Positions 46,112 to 53,639 of a DNA stretch of 64,000 nt are shown one piece after another. The position numbers were made by a program, and so were the translations under genes. The stretch comes from Diadema setosum (Eukaryota; Echinodermata; Echinoidea; Diadematoida; Diadematidae): NCBI GenBank assembly GCA_033980235.1, contig CM067075.1:21237511-21301510 (forward strand). Reading direction: 5' to 3'. Below the pieces are notes generated by a model. That model ran no database searches and was not told where the DNA came from. It saw nothing but the letters and a program-made list of their open reading frames with translations. How positions within the stretch are numbered: the first letter of the stretch is position 1; each line of letters opens with the position of its first letter.

Positions 46112-47881
46112 GAATGCAGAGTTATCACTGGGGGCTATGACACTGGCAGGTATGAGAAATGATGATTTGTAATATGATATGACAAAGGCTGCTGAATCCA
46201 ATGTCTGGTTATGTTTCCATACTATCATGATTATCAAAATCATAAACCCGGATAACATTAAGTTGAACCGAGCAAATCGAGCAAGTAATGTGCAGTTTAA
46301 TGTTTTCAGGTTAGCATGCCTGTACAGTGACGGGGCATTAAACTACACTTAACTTTGATATGAGACCGTTCTGAAGCAAATTATTTTCACACAATAGATA
46401 TAATTTATATAATTTACTCTTAAATGAATCCCACAAGAATTGGCACAATCATCCCCCAGCATTCCTATTGATTCCCACTGATCAGTTACTAGCCATCCCC
46501 TTTAAAATGTCGAAATTTTATAAATCCCGCACACAGATTTTTCACCAATATATATAGTATTAGCATAAAGCATTATAATTGAATTATTCTTCTTGTCTAC
46601 TTTTTTACCTCCTATATTTAGATATTACTTTGGAGTAATCAAATTGAATTCGGTTACGATGGACAAATGAACAAATAAAAAAAACGATAAACCAGGGAAA
46701 TTCATACCAATGCTTACCAGATAAATAAGTGTCATCAAACCATGGCGGGAAGAATACGGGACCTGAAATAAACAAAGTGGATAAATTAATCTCCGATCAA
46801 ATTAGTGGAACATCCTTTTTCTCCATTTCTCGAAATTTAAAAACTGATAGATTTATTGTTTTAAAAAGATGTATTTTGGAGTCTAACAGTTATACAGATA
46901 TATATATGCGACCGTGCATCACCAAAACCAAGAAAAAGTTGGACCACTTGATTTTACTTGAGGGCTCAAAAAGTTGAAACGGGTAAACCTATCAATCTTG
47001 AGTTTTTGATATCTATCTGGAAGAGCTATCCTTCTTCTACATTATTCTTATGTTTGGGAGCATTCAGGAATTAATAGGAAATTAATAGGAAAGTTTGTTT
47101 GGAGCATATTTGCTACAACCCTTTTGTAGAATAGTGTGATTGCCTATGGTGGTCATAGAGCCCCCTTTTCATGCCTTAAAAATCCTTTACACACTCTTCA
47201 TTTTTCAACTCTAATAACTTTTGAAAAGATAATGCTACTGCTTTGGAAGATCATAAGCAGAATGTCTGGATAGAGCATGTTTAATTTCAGCTTAATTCAA
47301 CAGCTGAATAAACCCTGTACAATGTACTTCAGAGCCTCTTTCCACAGTGTTCACACTTTTCCAGAATGTAATATGCCTTTTTTTTTCAATATTTATATAG
47401 GTTAAGAGAGTCCATTTGAATTGAGTTATGCATCATTTGCAGGTTATAGTCTGCTTTTTCAGAAACTGCCCTTTACTAAAAAAAATCTATGTCTGGCGAC
47501 TTGTTGTTGGTTTTGTGATGCTTATATTATGTTCTTTAATCTACCGCTGTCTGATTCTTCTAAGCCTTTTTGTAAGAGGTTAGTGCCACCTTTCGATTAA
47601 CATTGTTTTGACATTATTATCATCACGTTTTGATAAAAACCGCAAACTGTCATTATCACCGCATATCCAAACAGATCGCCAATAATATTTACTGACCAAA
47701 ATCAAGTAGAATTCTATACCAGAAAAGCGCTTTGCCAGCTCTCAAAATTTGCTTTAAAGAAATTTTTCAAACACGTATAGATAATGATTATCATTATTGA
47801 GAATATTGGGGAAAAAAAGTTCTTACTTCCTTGGCATGATCCCACGAGGATTGCCGCTATGAAAACTGCGTTGAGCATCAT
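21321..47881 (-). CDS. Secreted micro-exon gene with SMB-like modules (whole gene)
   Basis: This gene model is built by hand from splice signals, running from the ATG at 47881 to the stop TAG at 21321-21323. Exon 1 encodes a signal peptide (MMLNAVFIAAILVGSCQG). Next come a repeat region of very short exons rich in Tyr, Ser, Pro, Trp and Asp, a complete SMB-like exon (37272-37415), more micro-exons, a half-SMB exon (22783-22890), a linker (22490-22530) and an Arg-rich tail (21321-21584). All accepted internal exons up to the linker start after a G or A (once a T) that completes a codon, i.e. phase 1-1, so any can be skipped without changing frame. The 31 intact exons total 1419 nt (472 aa), exactly divisible by 3. 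The product should be extracellular. Function is unknown. The architecture (signal peptide plus symmetric micro-exons) parallels flatworm micro-exon genes, and the internal duplication recalls variable echinoderm immune genes. Both are analogies, not homology claims. Confidence 0.8.
22490..22530 (-). CDS. Micro-exon gene, linker exon (phase 1 to 0)
   Basis: Acceptor caatttctttcag, donor CCG|GTAAGA. 41 nt encode EAGVYTIELLKELP. It is the only accepted exon that changes phase, and it does so exactly as required by the open frame of the terminal exon. Confidence 0.75.
22783..22890 (-). CDS. Micro-exon gene, half SMB-like exon
   Basis: Acceptor ttctttttcttcag, donor CCAG|GTGATG. 108 nt, phase 1-1. 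Begins DYYSE, then Cys residues spaced C-1-C-3-C-5-CC-2-C (core SCYCDNLCSYYGDCCIGC), which is the C-terminal half of a somatomedin-B fold, followed by an acidic tail (PEEPEDNENTLPG). The N-terminal Cys pair of a full SMB domain is missing. The opening DYYS copies the start of the repeat exons. Confidence 0.8.
24395..24720 (-). mobile_element. LINE remnant (CR1-like 3' end), in intron
   Basis: The minus strand reads TLNWLSIEERIKLQY, a stop, ILTFKIIHNLVPTYLNPLIS, then KTRYSQNCTLSIPFPKTEYK and KRSFSYTGSSLFNKLP...LNIFK. This is the familiar C-terminal end of CR1/Jockey-type reverse transcriptase ORFs. The 3' untranslated part may reach about 24060. Only the last part of the element is present. 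Confidence 0.7.
24978..25031 (+). repeat. (GAA)n microsatellite
   Basis: About 17 GAA units with two interruptions near the right end. The minus-strand Leu-rich frame across it is an artefact. Confidence 0.95.
25180..25410 (+). repeat. Degenerate GGTTCGTTATTCCGAA repeat
   Basis: About nine imperfect copies of GTTCGTTATTCCGAA / GTTCGTTGATCCGAAAA words in direct orientation, interrupted by A-tracts. Such word repeats are typical short-period satellites of marine invertebrates. Confidence 0.7.
26160..26580. repeat. Dispersed repeat starting (ATAATA)n-ATTTATATAGCGCC
   Basis: It begins with an ATAATAAT-type tract, then 'gatttatatagcgccaaat' and 'gtgctctaggcgcggaag', and continues to about 26580. 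The ATTTATATAGCGC head is a recurrent feature of dispersed elements in these genomes. The order suggests a retroposed 3' end, which is inference. Confidence 0.55.
26633..26650 (-). CDS. Micro-exon (18 nt): DWYSSFG
   Basis: Acceptor ...gttacaatttcag, donor GTAAGT. Phase 1-1. Confidence 0.65.
27045..27065 (-). pseudogene. Dead micro-exon copy with internal TAG
   Basis: The 21-nt block between a good acceptor (gtgacaatttcag) and a weak donor (GTAATT) reads D-S-stop-PWPS in phase 1. Its relative at 27410-27430 reads DWYPWPS. Inclusion would truncate the protein. Confidence 0.65.
27410..27430 (-). CDS. Micro-exon (21 nt): DWYPWPSG
   Basis: Acceptor ctgttacacttccag, donor GTAAGT. Phase 1-1. Identical copy at 30598-30618. 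Confidence 0.75.
28192..28318. repeat. Perfect 20-bp-stem hairpin plus (TA)n(GA)n
   Basis: TTCCAAAAGGCGCTAAATCC and GGATTTAGCGCCTTTTGGAA are exact inverted complements around a 12-nt loop (28192-28250). (TA)n and (GA)n microsatellites follow to about 28318. The same arrangement recurs at 31382-31516 in the duplicated copy. Confidence 0.85.
28387..28410 (-). CDS. Micro-exon (24 nt): DYPYPPSSG
   Basis: Acceptor ...ttacacaattccag, donor GTAAGT. Phase 1-1. Identical copy at 31585-31608. Confidence 0.75.
28571..28767. mobile_element. MITE, about 0.2 kb, 38-bp inverted ends
   Basis: Left end (28571-28608, GGCACAAAACCCTGTTGGTT core) and right end (28729-28767, CCAACAAGGGTTTGTGCC core) are inverted complements with a few mismatches. 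Non-coding. The left end only is present again at about 31768-31805. Confidence 0.7.
29395..29740 (+). repeat. Microsatellite-bounded insert: (TA)n and (CAGA)n
   Basis: TATATA-rich sequence at about 29393-29445, then about 200 bp of GC-richer sequence, then (TA)n at 29653-29698 and (CAGA)n at 29699-29732. The middle is compositionally unlike the rest of the intron and absent from the neighbouring duplicated units, so it looks like an insertion. The open frames over it are microsatellite artefacts. Confidence 0.6.
29787..29813 (-). CDS. Micro-exon (27 nt): DWFSWLPSSG
   Basis: Acceptor ...ctacaattccag, donor GTAACT (weaker than GTAAGT). Phase 1-1. Confidence 0.65.
30236..30256 (-). pseudogene. 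Dead micro-exon copy with internal TAG
   Basis: Identical to the dead copy at 27045-27065 (D-S-stop-PWPS, weak donor GTAATT). The stop therefore predates the 3.19-kb duplication. Confidence 0.65.
30598..30618 (-). CDS. Micro-exon (21 nt): DWYPWPSG
   Basis: Acceptor ctgttacacttccag, donor GTAAGT. Phase 1-1. Duplicate of 27410-27430. Confidence 0.75.
31382..31516. repeat. Second copy of the 20-bp-stem hairpin plus (TA)n(GA)n
   Basis: Same stem as at 28192 (hairpin 31382-31440; loop differs by one base), followed by a longer (TA)n tract of about 46 bp and (GA)n. Confidence 0.85.
31585..31608 (-). CDS. Micro-exon (24 nt): DYPYPPSSG
   Basis: Acceptor cctgttacaattccag, donor GTAAGT. Phase 1-1. 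Duplicate of 28387-28410. Confidence 0.75.
32144..32167 (-). CDS. Micro-exon (24 nt): DFSWPPFSG
   Basis: Acceptor cctgttatgattccag, donor GTAAGT. Phase 1-1. Confidence 0.7.
32982..33008 (-). CDS. Micro-exon (27 nt): DWDSWRPSSG
   Basis: Acceptor ...tttacaattccag, donor GTAACT. Phase 1-1. Confidence 0.65.
33680..33700 (-). CDS. Micro-exon (21 nt): DSSSWPS
   Basis: Acceptor cctgttacaattccag, donor GTAAGT. Phase 1-1, but the split codon starts with T instead of G, giving Tyr when joined to a following AC-starting exon. Confidence 0.65.
34527..34562 (-). CDS. Micro-exon (36 nt): EDFFYPFWYPTSG
   Basis: Acceptor ...aaattcacag, donor GTATTT. Phase 1-1. The most aromatic exon of the gene. Confidence 0.75.
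34626..34634 (-). CDS. Candidate 9-nt micro-exon: VFPG
   Basis: TATTTCCAG lies between a pyrimidine-rich acceptor (ttctaatattcttcataatatcag) and donor GTAATA. The phase is right. The intron to the next exon would be only 63 bp, which lowers confidence. Confidence 0.35.
35308..35325 (-). CDS. Micro-exon (18 nt): EPKTTAG
   Basis: Acceptor ttctctgtctcttag, donor GTAATT. Phase 1-1. Pairs with the similar exon at 35893-35910. Confidence 0.65.
35893..35910 (-). CDS. Micro-exon (18 nt): EPTIVPG
   Basis: Acceptor ttttcttcctcag, donor GTAATT. Phase 1-1. Confidence 0.7.
37272..37415 (-). CDS. Micro-exon gene, SMB-like domain exon
   Basis: 144 nt, phase 1-1, acceptor ...ttccgtgtag, donor CAG|GTAGGA. 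Begins EGSCVGFSCNCQSDC and ends DNGDPFPG. Cys spacing is C-4-C-1-C-3-C-4-C-1-C-3-C-5-CC-5-C, with the SMB hallmark CxCDxxC.....CCxDY...C (CFCDASC, GDCCKDYTLLC). A canonical somatomedin-B domain has 8 Cys. This one has 10, the extra pair lying in the first loop. SMB domains are extracellular protein-binding modules (vitronectin, ENPP, PRG4). The ligand here is unknown. Confidence 0.85.
37632..37646 (-). CDS. Candidate 15-nt micro-exon: ALPHNG
   Basis: Acceptor ctttaattttcag, donor GTGAGT. Phase 1-1. A related block at 38389-38403 has the same signals. Four further copies in the tandem array have a mutated donor. Confidence 0.5.
38228..38284 (-). CDS. Micro-exon B-type (57 nt): DYIIDPSYYYYYDYSSMSS
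   Basis: Acceptor catcatttacag, donor GTAATT. Phase 1-1. It differs from other B exons by a run of five Tyr codons (TAC x5), evidently a triplet expansion. Confidence 0.75.
38389..38403 (-). CDS. Candidate 15-nt micro-exon: AFSHDG
   Basis: Acceptor ctctttaatttcag, donor GTGAGC. Phase 1-1. Intact counterpart of the dead copies at 39903, 40984, 42065 and 43152. Confidence 0.5.
38842..38880 (-). CDS. Micro-exon (39 nt): DYFGSDYFNSDMSG
   Basis: Acceptor ttcttcttcaaag, donor GTAAAT. Phase 1-1. Confidence 0.7.
39224..39256 (-). CDS. Micro-exon A1 (33 nt): GPTTFPPSYYSG
   Basis: Acceptor gttcatttcag, donor GTAAGA. Phase 1-1. Most diverged A copy (Phe and Ser instead of Ile and Trp). Confidence 0.75.
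39748..39798 (-). CDS. Micro-exon B1 (51 nt): DYVIDPSFAYDYFSMSSG
   Basis: Donor GTAATT. The acceptor is tttaaag instead of tttacag, so possibly weakened. Phase 1-1. Confidence 0.6.
39903..39917 (-). pseudogene. Dead 15-nt exon, donor GT to AT
   Basis: Sequence identical to 38389-38403, but the donor reads ATGAGC. The same change is found at 40984-40998, 42065-42079 and 43152-43166. Confidence 0.55.
40059..40084 (-). pseudogene. C-type exon remnant without acceptor
   Basis: The 3' end of a B-like exon (...SYYDYSSG) with donor GTAATA. Its 5' half and acceptor are replaced by intron-like sequence from the 'caaaggatgatgtgaacc' position onward. Confidence 0.6.
40306..40337 (-). pseudogene. A2 exon copy, 1 nt short (32 nt)
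   Basis: The junction reads TATTCAGTAAG where intact copies read TATTCAG|GTAAG. One G is lost, so splicing at the remaining GT would leave phase 0 and shift the frame. Encodes VPTPIPPWYYS. Confidence 0.7.
40832..40879 (-). CDS. Micro-exon B2 (48 nt): DYISHPSFAYDYSMSSG
   Basis: Acceptor catttacag, donor GTAATT. Phase 1-1. One codon shorter than the other array B copies. Confidence 0.75.
40984..40998 (-). pseudogene. Dead 15-nt exon, donor GT to AT
   Basis: Same block as 39903-39917. Confidence 0.55.
41140..41165 (-). pseudogene. C-type exon remnant without acceptor
   Basis: As 40059-40084, with one substitution (DHSSG instead of DYSSG). Confidence 0.6.
41383..41414 (-). pseudogene. A3 exon copy, 1 nt short (32 nt)
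   Basis: Same single-G loss at the exon/donor junction as A2. Otherwise encodes GPTTIPPWYYS. Confidence 0.7.
41910..41960 (-). CDS. Micro-exon B3 (51 nt): DYITHPSFAYDYSSMFSG
   Basis: Acceptor catttacag, donor GTAATT. Phase 1-1. Confidence 0.75.
42065..42079 (-). pseudogene. Dead 15-nt exon, donor GT to AT
   Basis: Same block as 39903-39917. Confidence 0.55.
42221..42246 (-). pseudogene. C-type exon remnant without acceptor
   Basis: As 40059-40084. Confidence 0.6.
42473..42505 (-). CDS. Micro-exon A4 (33 nt): GPTTIPPWYYSG
   Basis: Acceptor gttcatttcag, donor GTAAGA. Phase 1-1. Identical to A5. Confidence 0.8.
42997..43047 (-). CDS. Micro-exon B4 (51 nt): DYIIHPSFAYDYFSMSSG
   Basis: Acceptor catcatttacag, donor GTAATT. 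Phase 1-1. Confidence 0.8.
43152..43166 (-). pseudogene. Dead 15-nt exon, donor GT to AT
   Basis: Same block as 39903-39917. Confidence 0.55.
43308..43333 (-). pseudogene. C-type exon remnant without acceptor
   Basis: As 40059-40084. Using the nearest upstream AG (cttcgtag) would make a 43-nt exon, which is out of frame. Confidence 0.6.
43551..43583 (-). CDS. Micro-exon A5 (33 nt): GPTTIPPWYYSG
   Basis: Acceptor gtttatttcag, donor GTAAGA. Phase 1-1. Confidence 0.8.
43838..45717 (-). mobile_element. 5'-truncated LINE with 17-bp target-site duplication
   Basis: Flanked by exact copies of CATACAATTCCCATAAT (43821-43837 and 45718-45734), of which only one is present in the sister repeat units. 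Minus orientation, short A-tail at 43838. The 5' truncation leaves the reverse transcriptase FADD box (IRIIQFADDTTILV) near the break. The frame continues after one stop through 45564-44776 (NLTLYGKVTIIKQLV..., GGGLKMVDLLSKCLSLRLSW) and, shifted, through 44655-43975 with a Cys/His zinc-knuckle (CIVCNCKETTCHFLLKC). Motifs fit an L1/Tx1-like element with a zf-RVT domain. Stops and the frameshift show it is dead. It sits in intron 3 of the micro-exon gene in the same orientation. Confidence 0.9.
45974..46021 (-). CDS. Micro-exon gene exon 3 (48 nt): DYYSDSSYSDYSSSMSG
   Basis: Acceptor atcatttacag, donor GTAACA. Phase 1-1. It occupies the B position of the outermost repeat unit. Confidence 0.8.
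46073..46113 (+). repeat. (TA)n microsatellite
   Basis: About 40 bp of TA-rich repeat with CATA interruptions, in intron 2. Confidence 0.95.
46718..46762 (-). CDS. Micro-exon gene exon 2 (45 nt): SPVFFPPWFDDTYLSG
   Basis: Acceptor gtttatttcag, donor GTAAGC. Its first codon is completed by the A ending exon 1 (A|GT, Ser). It resembles the A-type exons (P..FPPW). Confidence 0.8.
47030..47530 (+). repeat. Dispersed repeat, sense copy (intron 1)
   Basis: Shares ordered blocks with the reverse complement of 50560-51050: 'caactctaataacttttgaaa', 'gagagtccatttgaattgag', 'tttgttggttttgtgatgc' and 'cagaaactgccctttact'. Confidence 0.6.
47827..47881 (-). CDS. Micro-exon gene exon 1: signal peptide
   Basis: ATG ATG start at 47881. 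55 nt encode MMLNAVFIAAILVGSCQG plus one base (A), with donor A|GTAAGA. A short hydrophobic core followed by small residues is a classical secretory signal. Cleavage after SCQG or nearby is likely. TATA box 73 bp upstream. Confidence 0.8.
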
Positions 47882-47953
47882 TCTTCTCGCTTTCTTCTGA
47901 CGGCTTGGGGAGAAGTGAATTTCCTCTATGACGGCTGACCTGCCGCTTCTCCT

Positions 47954-47961
47954 CTTTTATA
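47954..47961 (-). promoter_or_regulatory. TATA box (TATAAAAG)
   Basis: TATAAAAG in minus orientation, within ctctataaaagagg. A start site about 30 bp downstream (near 47925) would give a 5' UTR of about 45 nt before the ATG at 47881. Confidence 0.65.
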
Positions 47962-47999
47962 GAGAACAGAATGCTATTTTATCTTTATGTTTGTCTCAA

Positions 48000-49223
48000 T
48001 GCACGTGTTTGATTTCACTGAAGTGCTTATGAACCCATATGCGAAAAGCGTACCTGTTTGTCATTTTTTTTTTTAGGTGCGTTAACCCTATCATTGTATA
48101 CAATTGCTCGAAGCAGTCTTCAGGTTGTGCAAACTAACATTGAATTATGATACTTAAGAAGACAAATATATTTCATTTCCAAAGTGAATGTAAATGAAGC
48201 ATATTGTTTCAACTGTTGATACTGTTGATAACATGAGGATAGTAAAGTTCGGTATAGATAGTCTATTGTGTGTTTATATGATATATATATGTTCATCTTG
48301 GAATTGTCCACGTGTTGGACTTCGAATGTTATTATTATAAGAGAAGGAGTCTCGAATATGCCATCTGTAGATCCAACAAGAAGGCTTTTATTCACTAAAT
48401 TTTCAATCCGCCTTGGGACTTCGTTAGTGTTGTGTATACTATATAGTGCATTGATCATTGTACTTATGATATAATATGTCGCGTCAGGGGTTTTTCCCCC
48501 TTTTTTATATGATGTACATATACTAGTAGCAAAGTTAGAATCACCATTTCGTGAAAACCGCGTTTAAATGTAAGGCATATTAACTTCTTTACTTCAGCAA
48601 CTTCACTTGGAATATCTTACTGTCCAGATGCCACTATTATAGTTTATCCTATTTTTTCAGTACTTCTTCCACAGAGGTCTTGTACTATTTAAAAATTTGT
48701 TCTTTGGCAGCGTTACAAGCAGTGGATATCATATGTGCGTTGTATTGATTGCTAACGGCCACACTGGAATCACATTTCAAATTCGCCCATTTGGGCTTAA
48801 GTTTATTACCCTTTGTCCAAACCAAAAACAAGCGATGCGATACATGTGAATACTCGACGTATTACTAGTACTCAGAAAGTAAGGATGGATAACACAACAT
48901 GTCTCAACTTCTTTAGATTTTAGCCCCCCCCCCCCACGATAATTTTTTTTTAACACAATGAATCGAAATCCATGATAAGCGTTTTGTTTTCTTTTTGTTT
49001 TCTTGTTATTTGGATTGAATTGATATGACATGTCCTAAAAACTGTCCAGTGAAACTGTCTTGTGCGATGGTAAAAGTCAAATGTTACAGCTCAGCCTAAA
49101 CAGTTGCTACCATGTCAACATCTTCTATAGTATTTATAAGATATGTCATAAGCAAGGACTTTTAATGCACATGTACGCACTCACACACGCACACGCACAC
49201 ACTCACACACACACACACACACT

Positions 49224-49259
<36 letters not shown>

Positions 49260-50110
49260 TTTCTTGATTTATTTTTATTATGTAATCAATAACAGAACGG
49301 AACTCCAGAAATGAACATCAGTGTATCATGCTGTCAATACAAAGAGTTTTGTTCTATTGTTACTTCGAATTACTACTATTGACCACGAATTACATAACAT
49401 ACATCACACATACACACACACACACACACATCGGCCTATTCTAGTTCGAAACAGAATTTGTTAGCATTCCTTGCTAATGAGAGATGTCATGATATCTGGT
49501 GTCTTTTGCACTCTTTGAGCCTTCGACATCCTCTGCGTTTACTGAATTGTGTAAATATTTATTGTTACCAAATCCATTGCTTAATAATCATGACACTGTT
49601 GACCCCCTAGAATGAGAATTGATACACGTAACAGATGTTCCAGTTTATTGTATTTAATCCTCGGAACATGTCGATATAGCATTATATTCTTGTTTGTCGA
49701 TGATGGTATATAGTGCTGTTGGAAGGTCATTAATCTTCTTTGAAAGAAAAAAGAATCCATACTAACTCACACTTAAAAAAAAGTTTTACGAAAATGGACA
49801 AGATTATTCTTATAAGAGTATGCTGGGCAGTATTTATTGCAAGTAGTCCATAGCTTTCAAAAATGTGGTTGAACACATTTCTGCCTAAAAGCAGTTTTCA
49901 GGCAATGATATGATTAGAGGGATAATTGAGTTTTTAATAGAAAGGCATTTTTTTTTTTATTTCAGGGAACTTCTATGGCAGTAGTGACTGTTTGCTTTGT
50001 TGTGAATTTAAACGTGTCAGAGGTCTAAAATTGTCAGGTTTTTCTTTCAATGTTAACTTTGACCAATGCAAATGACCTTTATCTTGTCCTCAAGGTCATC
50101 TAAAATAATT
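48000..50110. other. Intergenic; microsatellites, no gene seen
   Basis: Contains (CA)n at about 49188-49222, (TA)n at 49227-49257, (CA)n at 49407-49431 and a C-tract at 48924-48936. Open frames are short and unconvincing. Confidence 0.5.
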
Positions 50111-50114
50111 ATGC

Positions 50115-50470
50115 GTGACATTAAAGGGACTGTACACTACTGGTTGAGGTGGGGATTAATGTTTTGAACATTCCTGCGTGAGATAATGAGAAACCTCTTA
50201 TGAAATATGAAAGAGCATGTAATTTTAAGAAGGATTCAACGTTTATTTGACGTAAATTGGTTTTCAAACGGCTGAGATATCAAAAAAAAAGTGATAGTAA
50301 TAAAAGGCAATAGGCCACGCCTTTTATTAGGATCTCTTTGTTTCACCTTGTTTTTGGATATCTCAGCCATTTCAAAACCTAATTTCATCAAATAAACTTT
50401 TGATACCCCTTAGAATTGCATGCTCTTTGACACCTCATAGAGTGGTTTCTGAATATCTCGCAAATGGCAG
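50115..50470. mobile_element. MITE family copy (partial right end)
   Basis: Begins AAAGGGACTGTACACTACTG and holds blocks GAGATAATGAGAAACCTCTT, GCATGTAATTTTAAGAAGG and GTTTTTGGATATCTCAGCCA. The two halves are imperfect inverted complements around about 50290-50330. Same family as 51300-51700. The terminal CAGTA..CCCTTT end is missing here. Confidence 0.65.
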
Positions 50471-50559
50471 TGAATATTATTTTGACAATAACAAACACTG
50501 CCAAAACTGCAATGTGTTTGTAAGTATCTTCTGCGACATCCATTGATATTCATAACTAC

Positions 50560-51050
50560 ATATATATGTGACTCTGCACCAGATACCAACAAAAAGTCCC
50601 CAGACATGGATTTTTAGTTAAAGGACATGTTACTTCTGAAAGAGCAGACTTTAAGCTTTAGAATGATGTATAACTCTATTCAAATTGACTCTCCTCATCT
50701 AAATATTGAAAAGATAACACATACTGTGGAAATGTGATTGCTGAGAAAAGCGGCTCTAAAGTATAGAGTCTATTCAAGTGCTTTATCTTACCGAGCCGTG
50801 CTAGATGTGCAGGGAATAGGACAAAAAATATGAATGTGAAACTCAGCAGCATAAACAATGAAGGGATTAGATTAAGCTGATATCGATCATGCTCTATCAA
50901 CACATTCTATCCATGACTAATGCCAACTTTCAAAACGGTAGCAATATCCTTTCAAAAGTTATTAGAGTTGAAAGTGAAAAGTGTGTAAAGGGTTTTACGA
51001 AATGAAGAGGGGACTCTAAGACGCACCTAATCACACTTTTCTAAATACAA
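50560..51050 (-). repeat. Dispersed repeat, antisense copy
   Basis: Inverted relative to 47030-47530. The two copies lie about 3.5 kb apart on opposite strands. No coding is visible. Confidence 0.6.
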
Positions 51051-51299
51051 AAAAAAACAACAAAAAAATGTTTTCAAGAAAAACTGCTAACAACACAATT
51101 TCCCATTTGCCTTATTATCCCAAACTTTACCATGATGTAGATGGAGTATTTCTCTCTCAGAAAATGTAAGAAACTGAAGATTGACCATGTTGACATATCT
51201 CACCTATTTTGAGTCCTGACACAAATTAGGTGTGTGCGACTTTTTGTTGGTTTTGTGATGCAGGTTCATATATCTTGATTTCGAAGTGACATTTGACCT

Positions 51300-51700
51300 C
51301 ATTGCCCTAAAAGGGATCGTATAGTTTTGGTTGAGACCTAATTTCAGGTTTCTAACATTTTTAGTGAGATAATGAGAAACCTCTTATGAAATATGAAAGA
51401 GCATGTAATTCTATGAGGAATTCAACGTTTATTTGATGAAAATTGGTTTTGAAATGGCTGAGATATCCAAAAAAGAAAGATTCTAATAAAGTGTGGGACC
51501 CACACTTTATTACGATCGCTTTGTTTTACTTTGTTTTTGGATGTTTCAGTCATTCCAAACCCGATTTTCATCAAATAAGCTTTGAATTCCTCTTAAAATG
51601 GTATGCTCTGTACTATATCATAGGTGTTTTCTTGATATCTCGCAAAAAGTTAAAAGCCCATTTCTCATATCCACCAATACTGTACTATCCCTTTAATGAT
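51300..51700. mobile_element. MITE family copy (complete)
   Basis: Left end AAAAGGGATCGTATAGTTTT and right end CAATACTGTACTATCCCTTT are inverted complements. The internal arms mirror each other (CTGAGATATCCAAAAA / TTTTTGGATGTTTCAG). About 400 bp, no coding. Confidence 0.7.
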
Positions 51701-51719
51701 AGGAGACAGGGAACACTTG

Positions 51720-53639
51720 TTTGAATTATGGATTTAATGAAAATGGTTTATTCATTTCCCATTACATGATTGTCCACTGAAGTCAAATTCATATAATATG
51801 CACAATTAGCATAATGTCATTCATATAAACGATGAATATACATTGAATGCACTTGATATACTTGATAAATGATATAAATAATGTTCGATAGACGTGTAAC
51901 CGCATTGAATCAATTCAACAAGCAAATTGATTATGAGTTAAAGACAAATCGGTTAGAAATGATAGAGTGAACAAATTGTAAAAGAAGAGATCGTGGTGGT
52001 AGAGAAAGGGGGAAAAGAAAGACAACAAAATACGTACAAAATAAACATGCTAGTATTACCAATGCGTAGAATTAGATGGTGAATAGAATGTTTTGTTAAA
52101 TCCCTGTTGCACTAGCAGTGAAAAAGAAAAAGAAACGAAACCCTTGAATATAATTTGAATTTAAGAATGAATTATTTTATCGTGATATCATTCATATGTC
52201 CTTATTGATAGACCACTAATAACACTGTGTATTCAAAGGAAATAATTTGGACCTATACACTTACACTTAAATCTATAAGTATATGTTCCAGTATACATGA
52301 CATAGCTTTCTCGTCGTCTGTATATCCTGATCGTTGTATACAAATATCAGTTTACCACTTGAGCTGCAGATCTATCACACAGATGGTATGCTTGATGAAA
52401 CCAAAGGCAAAGAGAAAAACAATCAAAAGGGCATAATTAACAAAACAATACAATACAAAAACAACCCGAATGTATACATACAGTGACAGAATAAGAGAAA
52501 AAGAATTGAAAATTGAAAGAAACATAAAACAAAGGAAAAGGCAAATTAGGGAATGACGCAGGAATGGTGCAATATATCTTTTTTTTTTTAATCAATATGT
52601 GGATATTGTAGCAGAGTCAGATCAGACCTACGTCATGACTTTACTCTTATATCACTTGCCTTTTTGTCAAATAAGAGAGTTGTTGCGTGTTTGTGTTGTA
52701 ATTTTAAATCATTATGTCTGCGTGGAGAGTTCAATTGAAGAAGAAAAAGATGAAAGCTCTGCATCTTCCCATTGTGGTGATGCTTTGCAACTAATCTCTG
52801 TATTTTCCCAACGAAAGAATAGGTAGCCAGGTATTGTTCTATTTTAGCACTGCCTTTTTTAAAGTAATATCTAGTGATTGTTTTGCCCAGCTATTGCTAG
52901 AGGAAGAATTTTGAATGCATTTAAACCCTATAAAGACCCAAGCTATTTCGACCCCTTCCAGGCCCAAGGGGGGGGGGGGAGCACATTGTGCCCCCCCCCC
53001 CCTTATAACCTGTATAACCGTCATATTTGGCACATGGGTAGAGCAACTCATACTCTACATGACCAAACATTTGAAATTTCTCGAGGTTACCCACTGCGGA
53101 CAGTATTGACCGAAACATAAAGAAATACGCAGGAAATGTGCTAAAATCGAGTTTTTCTTTATATTTCTTTATCATCAGGATGTAAAAGCAAAAGAAAGTC
53201 AACCTTAACTATTTTTTTTTTGGTTGAAATTTCTCAAGGTCGACACATGGAGGCGCTAGTCATTACTGTATAAGAAAATAATATATGAGATCTATAATGC
53301 ATTGTGTTGGAAAAGGTACATAATATATCGTTGAAATCACATTTCATATTTCTATAATATTGGAATTTTGACTTTGCAGATTGATGATAAGATAAACAAA
53401 TGAAATTTCATGCAAAACTTGTGTGAAGATGACACAAAATGAAAGGTTGTCTTTGGAAAATGTATTTTCAATTATTTCTATTTTATATATTGATTGATGC
53501 CTCACAAACAAGAAACCCCCTATTTCATCCATTATTATATTGTTAATTGAAGGTTAAACAGAAAACATGCAAAATCTGACGAACATGGTTGTCAGTTTAC
53601 TGTTTCCATGGCAACCAGCAATATCCAACATAGCTTAAC
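51720..53639. other. Intergenic; short G/C palindrome near 52970-53003
   Basis: AT-rich, no gene. G11-AGCACATTGTG-C12 at about 52969-53003 is an inverted pair of homopolymers. The block 'ttgcccagctattgctagag' onward may be an old repeat. Confidence 0.4.
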
